This document shows positions 47,680 to 56,656 of a stretch of DNA of 64,000 bases, one piece after another; positions within the stretch are counted from its first letter, which is position 1, and each line of letters begins with the position of its first letter. A model generated the notes under the pieces. That model saw only the letters and a program-made list of their open reading frames with translations. It was not told the origin of the DNA and made no database searches. The stretch comes from Entomomonas moraniae (GTDB lineage Bacteria > Pseudomonadota > Gammaproteobacteria > Pseudomonadales > Pseudomonadaceae): contig NZ_CP029822.1 of the NCBI RefSeq assembly GCF_003991975.1, positions 868,001 to 932,000 on the forward strand, in the 5' to 3' direction. The translations under genes were made by a program, and so were the position numbers.

Positions 47680-48927
47680 ATGAAAAAATCTATCATTTCA
47701 GTATTCATTTTAGTAAGTTTTACTGCTTACATTTATGCAAAAGAAAATACTAATATCGCTAATGATTTAAAAGCTAGATACAATGATTCAACTAAAATTT
47801 GCATGGGAGATAAGCCTGCCTATCAATGTTCGGGTATTATGATTCGAGGCATTAATCAAGCCAACAATCTCCCACATGCTTGGAGTTTAAAGCCAGAAAA
47901 TAAACAAAAAGAATCTTTTTCTTTTGCTTTTTTACGGCATGATCAACCTTTTTCGAGTTTCCCAAGAGGCTATGATAGCGGTATTATCATGTATCCTCAG
48001 CTAAAAACACCAACTAATAAAAACACATATAAAGTATACTGCGCGTTTCCAATAGATGGAGGAACAGATGGTCGAACTGGACATGGTTGTGGTATATACA
48101 ATAATGACCCAATGAGCAATCATTGTGATAAAGTTGGTATTACTACCTATAATGCATGGGTTAACAACTTTAATCGAATAATGAATAGCAATGACACTAA
48201 TTTTGTTGGTAGACAATGTGCCTTTGATATGACGATTTCCTCAAGAGGAAAGGATTTCGATATTATCAGGCAGGCTAACCAATATATCCAAAAAAACTCA
48301 ACTAAATATTACATGCGCAATAACGAACTGTTAGTTCATGCATGGAATGAAGATAATGCAGCACCTTTACCATTAGAAGCCTTTTTCTATTTGATAGGCT
48401 CCACTGATGGCTTAAAACATGCTCAAGAATTCCAAAAGGATTATTACAACCAGACCAATAAAGAAATTGTACCGATTGTAGGAATTAAATTACCTAAAAC
48501 CCCAAATGATACATTGACAGTTACCTATAGCAAATCTGACCAAATAGTAAGTGGTGGTGGTGGCGGTGGTGGATCTCAATCTACAGAAAGCTTTAAAAGT
48601 GGCCCTTTTTACAAAAATACAATACTAAGTAGTATATTAGCTAATGCAAAAACTACGGTAAAAAAGGGGGATAAACTTCATATTAAAATCAGTAGCAATA
48701 GGAATGGTAAAGTTTGGTTCTATCAAAGCAAACCTGTAGATAATCCAAATTATGTAGTCAATTCACTATCAAACTCTGCTGATGGGGTTTCAGGTTCGAT
48801 AAATATAACGCTATTGAATGGAGGGAAATTAGCAGACTTGATTGGAGGAAGCTTGGAATACCAGTTTAGCGATGGGAGTACTACTAAGGCTGCGTACTTT
48901 AATACGGAAATTACAGTACTTAAATAA
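47680..48927 (+). CDS. Halovibrin-like secreted protein (putative NAD glycohydrolase)
   Basis: A 415-residue exported protein. The signal peptide (KKSIISVFILVSFTAYIYA) precedes a domain of about 265 residues with DLKARYNDSTKICM, YQCSGIMIRGI, FSFAFLRHDQPFSSFPRGYD, YKVYCAFPIDGGTDGRTGHG and LPLEAFFYLIGSTDGLKHAQ. By recollection this matches the halovibrin HvnA/HvnC-type proteins found in Pseudomonas; Vibrio fischeri halovibrins are secreted NAD glycohydrolases. A linker of eight glycines (about residues 289-296) leads to a C-terminal beta domain of about 115 residues. The gene sits alone between two family terminators, consistent with a prophage cargo toxin. Activity is inferred. Confidence 0.65.
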   Translation: MKKSIISVFILVSFTAYIYAKENTNIANDLKARYNDSTKICMGDKPAYQCSGIMIRGINQANNLPHAWSLKPENKQKESFSFAFLRHDQPFSSFPRGYDSGIIMYPQLKTPTNKNTYKVYCAFPIDGGTDGRTGHGCGIYNNDPMSNHCDKVGITTYNAWVNNFNRIMNSNDTNFVGRQCAFDMTISSRGKDFDIIRQANQYIQKNSTKYYMRNNELLVHAWNEDNAAPLPLEAFFYLIGSTDGLKHAQEFQKDYYNQTNKEIVPIVGIKLPKTPNDTLTVTYSKSDQIVSGGGGGGGSQSTESFKSGPFYKNTILSSILANAKTTVKKGDKLHIKISSNRNGKVWFYQSKPVDNPNYVVNSLSNSADGVSGSINITLLNGGKLADLIGGSLEYQFSDGSTTKAAYFNTEITVLK

Positions 48928-48953
48928 ATAATAAACATTAAAAACTATTAATG

Positions 48954-48984
48954 AAAGCCGCCATATAAAATATGGTGGCTTTTA
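48954..48984 (+). terminator. Terminator of the halovibrin-like gene (repeated family)
   Basis: GCCGCCATA (48957-48965) and TATGGTGGC (48971-48979) form a 9-bp stem with one wobble, followed by TTTTATATGCCC. Confidence 0.85.
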
Positions 48985-49021
48985 TATGCCCATTAGTACA
49001 GGCTTTCACAGAGAAACATAC

Positions 49022-49099
49022 AGAATAGTGTTTAAGAGAGTTGTGAATTTTTTTCTAAGTTCTAGACCGCTATTTCTGGACTAGATTAACCATTATTCT
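49022..49099 (+). ncRNA. Second, diverged copy of the rha upstream RNA element
   Basis: AGAATAGTGTTTAAG (49022-49036) and ATTAACCATTATTCT (49085-49099) align with the two arms of the element at 43629. Thirteen of fifteen positions still pair. One pair changed from A-U to G-C on both arms and one from A-U to G-U, so structure was kept while sequence changed. The loop complement of the ribosome site is lost. It precedes a truncated rha copy. Confidence 0.5.
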
Positions 49100-49114
49100 A
49101 AAGTAAGTGGATGC

Positions 49115-49249
49115 ATGAAAAGCTTACGTGCATTCAATTTTGATCAAATGGTATCTGAAAAAGGGGATGGTGTAGATGACACTCTTAAAGATGCGGTACT
49201 GCTAAATGCTATTTCTAAAGAGATTAAAAAGCAAAGTCAGAATTTATAG
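49115..49249 (+). pseudogene. N-terminal fragment of a second rha gene
   Basis: A 44-codon frame, MKSLRAFNFDQMVSEKGDGV and on, begins like the intact rha (FNFDQMVSEK) but diverges after residue 16 into an unrelated helical stretch (LKDAVLLNAISKEIKKQSQN) and stops. The Rha domain itself is absent. The upstream 100 bp are homologous to those of the intact gene, so this is a duplicated and decayed copy. Confidence 0.65.
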
Positions 49250-49380
49250 ATGGAACTTTAGATAGAGAAGATGTGTTAGTACATTATATCAACCAATTTA
49301 GTAATATTTTGATGATTATTAGGGGTGAGTCCAATTTTTCAATTAACTCATTAATGGCTTAGAGGTTTTTCAGTAATATA

Positions 49381-49506
49381 ATAGGTATTAGTAGGATAAA
49401 AAATGAAGAATTTGTTATTTACGCTATCTATAGAGTAGAAACTGGATTAACCAAGATAGGAAGAAGTACACACTTTAATGAATGGAAAAGGGCTATTATA
49501 CGGTGA
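49381..49506 (+). pseudogene. GIY-YIG/T5orf172-like remnant
   Basis: A start-less frame reads EEFVIYAIYRVETGLTKIGR followed by STHFNEWKRAIIR and a stop. The YAIY ... GLTKIGRS pattern resembles T5orf172/GIY-YIG domains found in phage regulatory proteins. The rest of 49250-49596 shows only fragments, such as ERLIGGAVASAGIYAEDKA ending at 49563. Confidence 0.4.
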
Positions 49507-49596
49507 GCGATTGATTGGGGGAGCGGTCGCTAGTGCTGGTATTTATGCGGAGGATAAAGCATAATCTATCTATTGATGACTTGCAGATACTGAAAC

Positions 49597-50169
49597 ATGA
49601 AACTAATAATACTACCTATATTGTTTATAGGCTTGATTGGTTGCGATAATAAATCCAATCTTGATTTAAGTGATAATTATCATCACATTGATAGAAAGTT
49701 TGGGCTTAAAAAAGTACAAAAAAAATGTAAGCCATTCTTAGATGAGTACTCACCTGATAAAGAAATTTCCACGATAAATAGTTTTCCCATCTCAGGATAT
49801 GGTTTCACTAGTATTGAACTAAGCTTTACAAAAGAGGGCAGTCTTTGTGTTGTATCATTAAAGAGAACCTTACCTGATAATGATAATAGTAAAATACAAA
49901 TTAAACAGGATTTTGATAGATTAAATAATGATCTTAACATGATAAATAAAAGACCTTTACATTCCTATACAATAAATAAAGATGGCATGGCTATAGCGCA
50001 GGGAGGTTTAGATGAAAATGGTCATGTTATAGGATGGGGAAATAATGAATATATGCGTTATGAAGTTCTAACTATGTGGTCTAAAACTCTTCTTGATACT
50101 ATAGAGTTTTCTGCATACTTTAAAAATACATATGAAAAAAACTGTTTCCCGAGTCACTTCTCAAACTAA
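49597..50169 (+). CDS. Lipoprotein of unknown function
   Basis: A 190-residue protein with a short lipoprotein signal (MKLIILPILFIGLIGCDNKS, lipobox LIGC). The mature part is polar and mixed, with FGLKKVQKKCKPFLDEYSPD, SIELSFTKEGSLCVVSLKRT and a C-terminal LTMWSKTLLDTIEFSAYFKN. I do not recognise the family. It lies at the edge between prophage remnants and the following accessory block and has no operon partner. Confidence 0.6.
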   Translation: MKLIILPILFIGLIGCDNKSNLDLSDNYHHIDRKFGLKKVQKKCKPFLDEYSPDKEISTINSFPISGYGFTSIELSFTKEGSLCVVSLKRTLPDNDNSKIQIKQDFDRLNNDLNMINKRPLHSYTINKDGMAIAQGGLDENGHVIGWGNNEYMRYEVLTMWSKTLLDTIEFSAYFKNTYEKNCFPSHFSN

Positions 50170-50607
50170 CATCTAAAGGGGATGAGTTATGAAGAGAATA
50201 ATAATGCTAGTTTTAGGGATGCATGGCTACAATACTATCTAAATCTGACTTCTATATGGTAACTTCACATCTTCTGCTATGGTTTTTATGAGATATCATG
50301 GAGTTTTATACACAAAGAAGAGAGGCGGAAAGTTATAAAATAGCGAACTATGTTGATCCAACCCTTTCTTCATACTCTATTCTGACGCTCTAGTTCCTAA
50401 CAGCTCAAAATGCGGATTGTATTTAGATCTCATAAAAAGCTCATTTTTACTGTTTAAATATTTTCACCAGTTTTGATGCAGAGTATAGTGCTGTATAGTC
50501 TATGTAAGATATTGATTATTTAGGTTTTATGAACATTTACTTAATAAATTCTCAATTATATACTAATACCTATTTGGTATATTTTACAATATGTAACTCC
50601 CTATTAC
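50170..50607. other. Gene-free accessory intergenic region
   Basis: About 440 bp without a supported gene. Just after the lipoprotein stop a 17-codon frame at 50190 (MKRIIMLVLGMHGYNTI) looks like the signal peptide of another lost exported protein. The rest is AT-rich with scattered stops; it should contain the autotransporter promoter, which I cannot place. Confidence 0.4.
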
Positions 50608-53541
50608 ATGGAAAATGAGTTTTTACGCTTTATGATACAAAAAAGAATTCCTTATGCAGTGATTAAGTTTACGTTGATATCTTCACTTTTTGGAGTGCAG
50701 TTGATCTATCAAAATGGTATCGCGGCTACAATTACTTGGAACCATTCTAAATCAAGTGATTGGTCGGACAGCTCAAATTGGGTAGGTGGGGTAGTGCCAG
50801 GAATTAGTGATAAGGTGATAATAAATCAAAATGAACAGCAAGCACCTATGATTAATAATGGCAGCTTTTCAATAAACTCATTAGCTCTTGGGGAGACAAT
50901 TGGTGCATCAAGCGATAGTGGATCTTTAGTTATTCAAGAGGGAGCAAAGTTAAATACCGATTACACTTATATAGGGTCTAGTCAAGGGCTTAGTGGTAGT
51001 GTCACTGTCACCGGTAGTGGGTCGACCTTAAATGCAAGTCAATCAATGTATCTTGGATACAATGGTAGCGGTTCTTTAACAATAGAAGATGGAGGGGCGG
51101 TTAATCTTCTTAATTCAACACTCTACATGGGGGCATTTAATCGTGGTGAAACCGACACTCTAGTTGTTTCTGGAGAAGGCTCAAATCTTAATATCACTGG
51201 CTCTGGTTGGTTGTTACTGGCATATGGAAATAATGCTACTAGTCATGATAGCACCTCTATCGTAACAATAGAAAAAGGAGCAAAGGTTAATGCTGATGGA
51301 GTTGATGTAGGCTATGGTGGATATGGAATACTGACAATTAGTGATGGTGGGATGTTGAGTACCCAACATGGCCTGGTAGCTCCTTATGAAGGCGCTAGAG
51401 GAGATATACTGATTACTGATAAAAATTCTCAATGGGTAATTGATGATGAGTTAACCGTTGCTTATTCTGGAGTGGGTAACGTAGTTGTAAGTAATGGAGG
51501 CCTACTTGAGAATAAAGGCTATGCTTCTATTGCTTCCGGAAGTGCTTCAAATGCCACTGTTAGAGTAACAGGTACTGACTCACGATGGTTGAGTGGATTG
51601 TTATATCTTGGTTATGGAGGGGATGGCAACCTTATTGTTGATAATGGTGGATATGTATCTTCGGCTGATGGATATATTGGTGTAGCTGCAACATCCACCA
51701 GTGCTGCTGTAGTTACTGGCAAGCATTCAATATGGGAAAATTCTGGTGAACTCGCTGTAGGTTATCAAGGTAATGGATCATTAACTATTGCAGAATTAGG
51801 TACCGTTTCTGCAGATGGTATAACTCTTGCTTACGATGCAGGTTCTAAAGGTGTACTAAATATTGGAGCTGCTGTTGGTTATGCTCCAGTATTACCAGGA
51901 AGTCTCAATACACAGAATATAACCTTTGGTAATGGAGAGGGTACTATTGTTTTTAATCACACAGATAATTCGGGTCATTATGTGTTTTCGCCTAAAATAC
52001 AAGGACCAAATGGCTCATTGGAAATATTAGCCGGCACGACTACCCTAACCGGATCCAATGACTTTGCGGGTAATGCACACATAGCTCAAAGCGCATCGTT
52101 GATGGCAGGAGCTACAAATACATTAAGTGCCAATGCAAATTACACTATTGATCAAGGTGGTTTATTGTTACTTAAAGGATATGACCAAACAATAAAGTCA
52201 TTATCAAATGCAGGATTTGTTGACTTGACAGGAGCTTCACCAGGGACTATCTTAACGATAGCAGGAGACTATAAAGGTGAAAACGGTTCTTTAATATTTG
52301 GCTCTCAGCTAGCAGGTGACTCATCACCTACAGATCAACTCGTTATTGAAGGTAATGCGACAGGCTCAACCTATGTTGCTGTCAAGAATTTAGGTGGAAC
52401 AGGGGCGCAAACCGTTGAAGGAATCAAGATAATAGATGTACAAGGTATATCTGATAATAATGCATTTATACAACGGGGACGAATCGTAGCAGGTGCATAC
52501 GAGTATAGCCTAAAGAAAGGCTCTGCGACTAATCAAGACCAGCAAAGTTGGTATTTAACCAGTCCAGGTCATGATAATACGCCTGTTTTACGCCCTGAAG
52601 GGATAGGTTATTTAACAAATCTTACCCTAGCAAACACCTTATTTAATTTAAGATTACATGACCGACAAGGTGAGAGAGAGTATATTGATCCTATAACTGG
52701 GAAGAAAAAATCAACCAGCTTGTGGCTACGTCATAGCTATACCCGTAATAATTTTAATGATGCATCAGGTCAACTCAGCTCACGGACTAATCGTAATGTA
52801 TTTCAATTAGGCGGTGATATACTCCAGACTTCTTTTTCGGGAAAAGATCGTTTTCATTTAGGTGTTATGGTGGGGTATGGTTATGTTGAGGGGCATTCAA
52901 AATCTAAAATTACTGGCTACAAAGCAGATACTGATCTTAAAGGATATAACACTGGCTTATACAGTATTTGGTATGAAAATTCAGAGGATATGTCAGGTCT
53001 TTATATAGACAGTTGGCTTATGTGGAGTCATTTTACAGCAAAAGTAAAAGGTAAAGGTTTAGCTCAAGAAAAGTATAACCTGCAGGGGGTGTCGGGGTCT
53101 CTCGAGCTTGGCTATACATTTGAACTGGCTCAGTTAAATAAAGATTATTCACTTTGGTTACAGCCTCAAGCACAAGCTATTTGGGAGGGAGTGAAGGCTG
53201 ATAATCATACCGAGAGCAATGGAACACGTATAACCAATAATCATGGTAACGTACAAACAAGAGCAGGTGGACGATTAAGATTGATCCCTGAAACTTCTGC
53301 TAAATGGTTCGTAAGTCCTTATTTAGAAACAAATTGGATTCATAATAGTAAAGACTATGCTGTCAGTATGAATAAAGTTCGTACAAAACAAGAATCGACT
53401 AAAAATATAGGTGAGGTTAAAGTAGGTATTAGTGGAAATATTAGTCCAAACACCCAACTTTGGATGAGTGTGGGGCAGCAGTTTTCTAAAGATGCTTACC
53501 GTGATACTACTACCAATTTGGGGATTAAATATAGATTCTAA
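50608..53541 (+). CDS. Autotransporter with T5SS-associated repeats
   Basis: A 977-residue outer-membrane protein. The signal region is YAVIKFTLISSLFGVQLIYQ; an ATG at 50632 would give a shorter, more ordinary signal peptide. The passenger starts with WNHSKSSDWSDSSNWVGGVV and then has repeated blades of the T5SS/PEP-CTERM-associated type: GSLTIEDGGAVNL, GILTISDGGML, GNVVVSNGGLLENKG, GNLIVDNGGYVSS, GSLTIAELGTVSADG. From about residue 690 the autotransporter barrel follows (STSLWLRHSYTRNNFND) and ends in NLGIKYRF. It is probably a surface adhesin; no catalytic motif is visible. It is unrelated in passenger sequence to the one at 16736. Confidence 0.88.
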   Translation: MENEFLRFMIQKRIPYAVIKFTLISSLFGVQLIYQNGIAATITWNHSKSSDWSDSSNWVGGVVPGISDKVIINQNEQQAPMINNGSFSINSLALGETIGASSDSGSLVIQEGAKLNTDYTYIGSSQGLSGSVTVTGSGSTLNASQSMYLGYNGSGSLTIEDGGAVNLLNSTLYMGAFNRGETDTLVVSGEGSNLNITGSGWLLLAYGNNATSHDSTSIVTIEKGAKVNADGVDVGYGGYGILTISDGGMLSTQHGLVAPYEGARGDILITDKNSQWVIDDELTVAYSGVGNVVVSNGGLLENKGYASIASGSASNATVRVTGTDSRWLSGLLYLGYGGDGNLIVDNGGYVSSADGYIGVAATSTSAAVVTGKHSIWENSGELAVGYQGNGSLTIAELGTVSADGITLAYDAGSKGVLNIGAAVGYAPVLPGSLNTQNITFGNGEGTIVFNHTDNSGHYVFSPKIQGPNGSLEILAGTTTLTGSNDFAGNAHIAQSASLMAGATNTLSANANYTIDQGGLLLLKGYDQTIKSLSNAGFVDLTGASPGTILTIAGDYKGENGSLIFGSQLAGDSSPTDQLVIEGNATGSTYVAVKNLGGTGAQTVEGIKIIDVQGISDNNAFIQRGRIVAGAYEYSLKKGSATNQDQQSWYLTSPGHDNTPVLRPEGIGYLTNLTLANTLFNLRLHDRQGEREYIDPITGKKKSTSLWLRHSYTRNNFNDASGQLSSRTNRNVFQLGGDILQTSFSGKDRFHLGVMVGYGYVEGHSKSKITGYKADTDLKGYNTGLYSIWYENSEDMSGLYIDSWLMWSHFTAKVKGKGLAQEKYNLQGVSGSLELGYTFELAQLNKDYSLWLQPQAQAIWEGVKADNHTESNGTRITNNHGNVQTRAGGRLRLIPETSAKWFVSPYLETNWIHNSKDYAVSMNKVRTKQESTKNIGEVKVGISGNISPNTQLWMSVGQQFSKDAYRDTTTNLGIKYRF

Positions 53542-53687
53542 TACTATGATGTTTTTGAAAAAAATCATTACTATGGACTCAATCGGTATGTAGTAGCCAA
53601 TGGCTAACCTAAAAAATTAGCTAGCGATTAAACAAAAAAAGCATAACCTTGATTTTTTTTAATGATTTATGCACTGAATGAAAGTGA

Positions 53688-53712
53688 TAAAAAAACTCCG
53701 AATGAAAGGAGT
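53688..53712 (-). terminator. Terminator downstream of the usher gene
   Basis: On the minus strand ACTCC TTTCATTC GGAGT is followed by TTTTTTTATC. It lies about 195 bp after the usher stop. The rest of 53542-53906 holds no supported gene. Confidence 0.65.
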
Positions 53713-53906
53713 CTTATCTGTTGTAAAATAGATTCTTTTTATTCCTTTTTACGCTAAAAACATAACCTCTGCGAAGCTGTCAGACTTGCCCAATTTGGCA
53801 GGGGATCGATAGACAGTAAGTTTTTGCAGATATCCTCTGATCAAAAAATTAAAGCAATATGTACGTAACATTGTCAAAAATATTATTTTTATTTATTCAG
53901 CATATA

Positions 53907-56075
53907 TCAGTTTGATTTTGGATTCGTTTTAAAGTGACTAAACATAATTGCACCTGCGGTTGGTACCACCTCAATTTCCAACAATGTATCATCATCCATG
54001 TCAGGCAGATCATAGCGGTTTAATGATAATCGATTCACACGGTATGGCGTTAAGGTACTGACGATGGCATTGCCACGCCAGTCTGTTGTGGTACCATACT
54101 GATTATCGACACCCACTCCTGGCTTGCCAGGTAAGCTGACGATCGCTATTGTTTCACCTAAACTTTGTCCTAATGTCAAACCATGCGAATGTAGCACTGC
54201 ACTACCTGTAATTTCAGCAGTTTGTTGACGGTAGTCTTCACCTTTTGAATAACCTACACGTAGATCACCGGCATTATATTGATAATCGGCACTGTAATCC
54301 TCACTGTCGCCATATTTTCGATCTTTGCTGGTACTAAGGTCATAACTCAGGCTGTAGTCATCCAATAGAGTGCCACTGACGCCAATACGCCGACTATCAG
54401 TGCTATCTTTTACTTGAGTCCGGTCATAATTTAGCTTCATACGTGGTAAATTGATCGCATCCAATGCCAGTGAAAGAGAGATTCCTATTTGTGACTCCGC
54501 TTTGCTATAGCTATAGTTGGTATACTCAGCATACACACTGATATCTAAATCTCCCCAACTATCATTATAGCCTAACTCAAAACTAGTCTCCCCTTTATTA
54601 TGAGCGCCACGCATTGCTTCTCGTGATACTGTCACATACAGGCTGCTGGAGTCGGTTATATATTGGTTATAGCTCATTTCTAATCGAAACTTTTTTTCGA
54701 TATCGAAGTCACCAACGAATACCCCATCTTCCCAATCCCACGAATAGATATTTTGTTGCGCGACGGTTTCATTGAAGGTGCGATAGTGTTGTTTGGGGTA
54801 ATATTGGTATAGCACGCTGAGCGCTGATTCTAATGATGGAAAAGCTTTGGCATAACGTACGCGTGCCATATTACCGCGATCCTTACCTTTGATACGAGGA
54901 TCTTCAGCCTCCGCAAAACTATTGTCTACCGATATTGCACCCCATGCACCGAAACTTTTACCCACTCCAATGACGGTGCTACGATACATATCTGAGTGAA
55001 GTATGCCTGCATATATTGTGGTATCACTAGGTAAGCCATAACTCAAAGAAATCTGCTGAAATAAAGGTTCCTGTTGTTCAACACCAAAATAGTTTTGATA
55101 TTTACCCACAGTAAAATCATACTTCCATTGGCCGATATGAGCCAAATTTGGCATGGCAGAGTAGGGGATTTTACGGGTACTTTCTGTGCCATCGCTCTCT
55201 TGTATAGTGATATCAATATCTCCATCAGGTGCTGGCGGATAAACATCTTTCAAAATAAAAGTGCCTGGGGAAACAAAGGTTTGGTAGATTACCTCACCCA
55301 TTTGTCGAACGGTTACTTTTGCATTGCTGCGTGCATAACCACGTATCCAAGGGGAAAAAGTACGTAATCCATCAGGTAGCATGCGGTCGTCAGAACTCAG
55401 GCTAAAGCCACGATATTTTACGCTATCAAACAAGCTTGATGATGTGTTGCTATCGCCTATTGAGAGTGATGAACGCAAGCGTTCAATACTGCGAAAAGCT
55501 ACTGCTCTCTCTGTATGCCAAGTTGGATCGCCCCAGGTATCTTTCTGATAAATTGGTTCATAACGTAAACGCCATGGCCCTATATTGAAGCCAGTCGTAA
55601 TATCGGCATATAGGCTATTTCTACGCTCTGCATCCTGATACTTTTCACCAGCATAATGGGCATAATTGATGTGATAATCTACAAATAATGCGGTGACACC
55701 GTTATTCCAACGGCTGGTTGCTACGCCATTTTCCATATTAGTAAATATATCATCTGGAATAACCAGTGTTACTAATTGGGCAATGGGGTCGTAAAAGTGA
55801 AGGATATCGAATTTTTCAAGTGCGTCAGGCATAACGCAAAGGTTTGACGAAAAGCGCATCTTATCAACAAACTTATGGCGGACACCCCATTCACGGAGTA
55901 GTGGAGCGGTTAGACAAGGCTTATCTTCTTGATAAAAATTAAGCAACACTCGTCCACGATAGGCACCATTTACGATAATATAAGTTTTATTTGCTTCGGC
56001 GAAGCAAACTGACGTCATCATCCCTAATAGTCCTAACAAAACAGCATATAGAATAATGGAGTTAACCCTTTTCAT
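53907..56075 (-). CDS. Fimbrial usher, C-terminally truncated
   Basis: A 722-residue FimD/PapC-family outer-membrane usher. After a signal peptide come the N-terminal domain (YRGRVLLNFYQEDKPCL), the start of the barrel (GFNIGPWRLRYEP), and the plug and barrel core (RGFSLSSDDRMLPDGLRTFS, PWIRGYARSNAKVTVRQMGE, GTFILKDVYPPAPDGDIDIT), then LSLNRYDLPDMDDDTLLEIE and VVPTAGAIMFSHFKT. Normal ushers continue some 80-110 residues beyond that VPTxGA point with the C-terminal domains that bind chaperone-subunit complexes; here the frame stops after 11 residues. No chaperone or pilin gene is adjacent. It may be non-functional or a specialised export pore. Confidence 0.8.
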   Translation of the reverse strand: MKRVNSIILYAVLLGLLGMMTSVCFAEANKTYIIVNGAYRGRVLLNFYQEDKPCLTAPLLREWGVRHKFVDKMRFSSNLCVMPDALEKFDILHFYDPIAQLVTLVIPDDIFTNMENGVATSRWNNGVTALFVDYHINYAHYAGEKYQDAERRNSLYADITTGFNIGPWRLRYEPIYQKDTWGDPTWHTERAVAFRSIERLRSSLSIGDSNTSSSLFDSVKYRGFSLSSDDRMLPDGLRTFSPWIRGYARSNAKVTVRQMGEVIYQTFVSPGTFILKDVYPPAPDGDIDITIQESDGTESTRKIPYSAMPNLAHIGQWKYDFTVGKYQNYFGVEQQEPLFQQISLSYGLPSDTTIYAGILHSDMYRSTVIGVGKSFGAWGAISVDNSFAEAEDPRIKGKDRGNMARVRYAKAFPSLESALSVLYQYYPKQHYRTFNETVAQQNIYSWDWEDGVFVGDFDIEKKFRLEMSYNQYITDSSSLYVTVSREAMRGAHNKGETSFELGYNDSWGDLDISVYAEYTNYSYSKAESQIGISLSLALDAINLPRMKLNYDRTQVKDSTDSRRIGVSGTLLDDYSLSYDLSTSKDRKYGDSEDYSADYQYNAGDLRVGYSKGEDYRQQTAEITGSAVLHSHGLTLGQSLGETIAIVSLPGKPGVGVDNQYGTTTDWRGNAIVSTLTPYRVNRLSLNRYDLPDMDDDTLLEIEVVPTAGAIMFSHFKTNPKSN

Positions 56076-56090
56076 TATTCATTCAATAAA

Positions 56091-56110
56091 AAAGGTGCTA
56101 AAGCACCTTT
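56091..56110 (-). terminator. Terminator of the first DUF1090 gene
   Basis: AAAGGTGC TAAA GCACCTTT is a perfect hairpin, A/T-flanked on both sides and located 15 bp after the stop on the minus strand. Confidence 0.85.
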
Positions 56111-56124
56111 TTTATTATGGTTTA

Positions 56125-56562
56125 TTAGCGTTTTAGTGCAGCTAGTTCAGCACGCGCTTGGTTTAACTCAGCTGTGATTTTTTGTACATCAGCTTGCTTC
56201 TCTTGAAGTTTGCTTTGGTATTTAGCAACTTTCTTAGCATCACCTTTTGCTTGAGCTTGGCGTAGATCTGCTTGTACTTCACGGACGTCGCCTTGTTTTT
56301 CAGTTAGTTTCTTTTCAAGCTTAGTTACTTTCTTTTCTGCATCTTTGATAAGACCACTGTTAGTGCAGTTAGCATTTAATTCGCTTAATGCTTTTTTCAA
56401 GCCTGCAATTTTATGTGTGTTACCGTATTTTTGCGCTTGTTGAATTTGGTTTTCAATTGCTGTACGCTTAGCTGCACAATCGTTACCAGCCGCAGCTGCT
56501 GTAGCTGAAAAACCAACACCTAATGCAAGTACAAGTGGTAATACCATTAATTTAGTTTTCAT
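56125..56562 (-). CDS. DUF1090 periplasmic coiled-coil protein, copy 1
   Basis: A 145-residue exported protein started at MKTKLMVLPLVLALGVGFSA (ATG 56562, AAGGAT upstream); the frame extends 16 codons further up without a ribosome site. After the signal peptide a cysteine-containing helix (NDCAAKRTAIENQIQQAQKY ... LNANCTNSG) leads into a long charged coiled coil (EKKVTKLEKKLTEKQGDVRE, VQADLRQAQAKGDAKKVAKY). DUF1090 proteins such as YqjC are small periplasmic proteins of uncertain role. It differs from copy 2 in only about three residues. Confidence 0.88.
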   Translation of the reverse strand: MKTKLMVLPLVLALGVGFSATAAAAGNDCAAKRTAIENQIQQAQKYGNTHKIAGLKKALSELNANCTNSGLIKDAEKKVTKLEKKLTEKQGDVREVQADLRQAQAKGDAKKVAKYQSKLQEKQADVQKITAELNQARAELAALKR

Positions 56563-56623
56563 ATCAAAATCCTTATTAATTTGCTTCCATATGGAAACGG
56601 TTGATTTCATTAGTTTTTAATAA

Positions 56624-56643
56624 AAAGGTGCTAAAGCACCTTT
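56624..56643 (-). terminator. Terminator of the second DUF1090 gene
   Basis: The same AAAGGTGC TAAA GCACCTTT hairpin as at 56091, in the duplicated unit. Confidence 0.85.
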
Positions 56644-56656
56644 TTATTATGGTTTA

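Larger units (their letters stand above)
35400..49506. mobile_element. Defective prophage integrated at tRNA-Thr
   Basis: The left end is the tRNA-Thr 3' end next to an integrase gene. The content is phage-like throughout: integrase, DUF4224, SSB, YqaJ exonuclease, holin, DUF5675, Rz, Rha, HNH and small terminase, with cargo genes between repeated terminators. Portal, capsid, tail and large terminase genes are absent, and several genes are broken, so it cannot make particles alone. The right boundary is uncertain: I found no second copy of the tRNA 3' end in the window. I place it at the last phage remnant near 49506, but accessory DNA continues to about 61.9 kb. Confidence 0.8.

Noticed and set aside
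53776..53820. CTGTCAGACTTGCC...GATAGACAG stretch resembling an insertion-sequence end
   Set aside because: No transposase frame or matching inverted end is visible, so an IS remnant cannot be supported.
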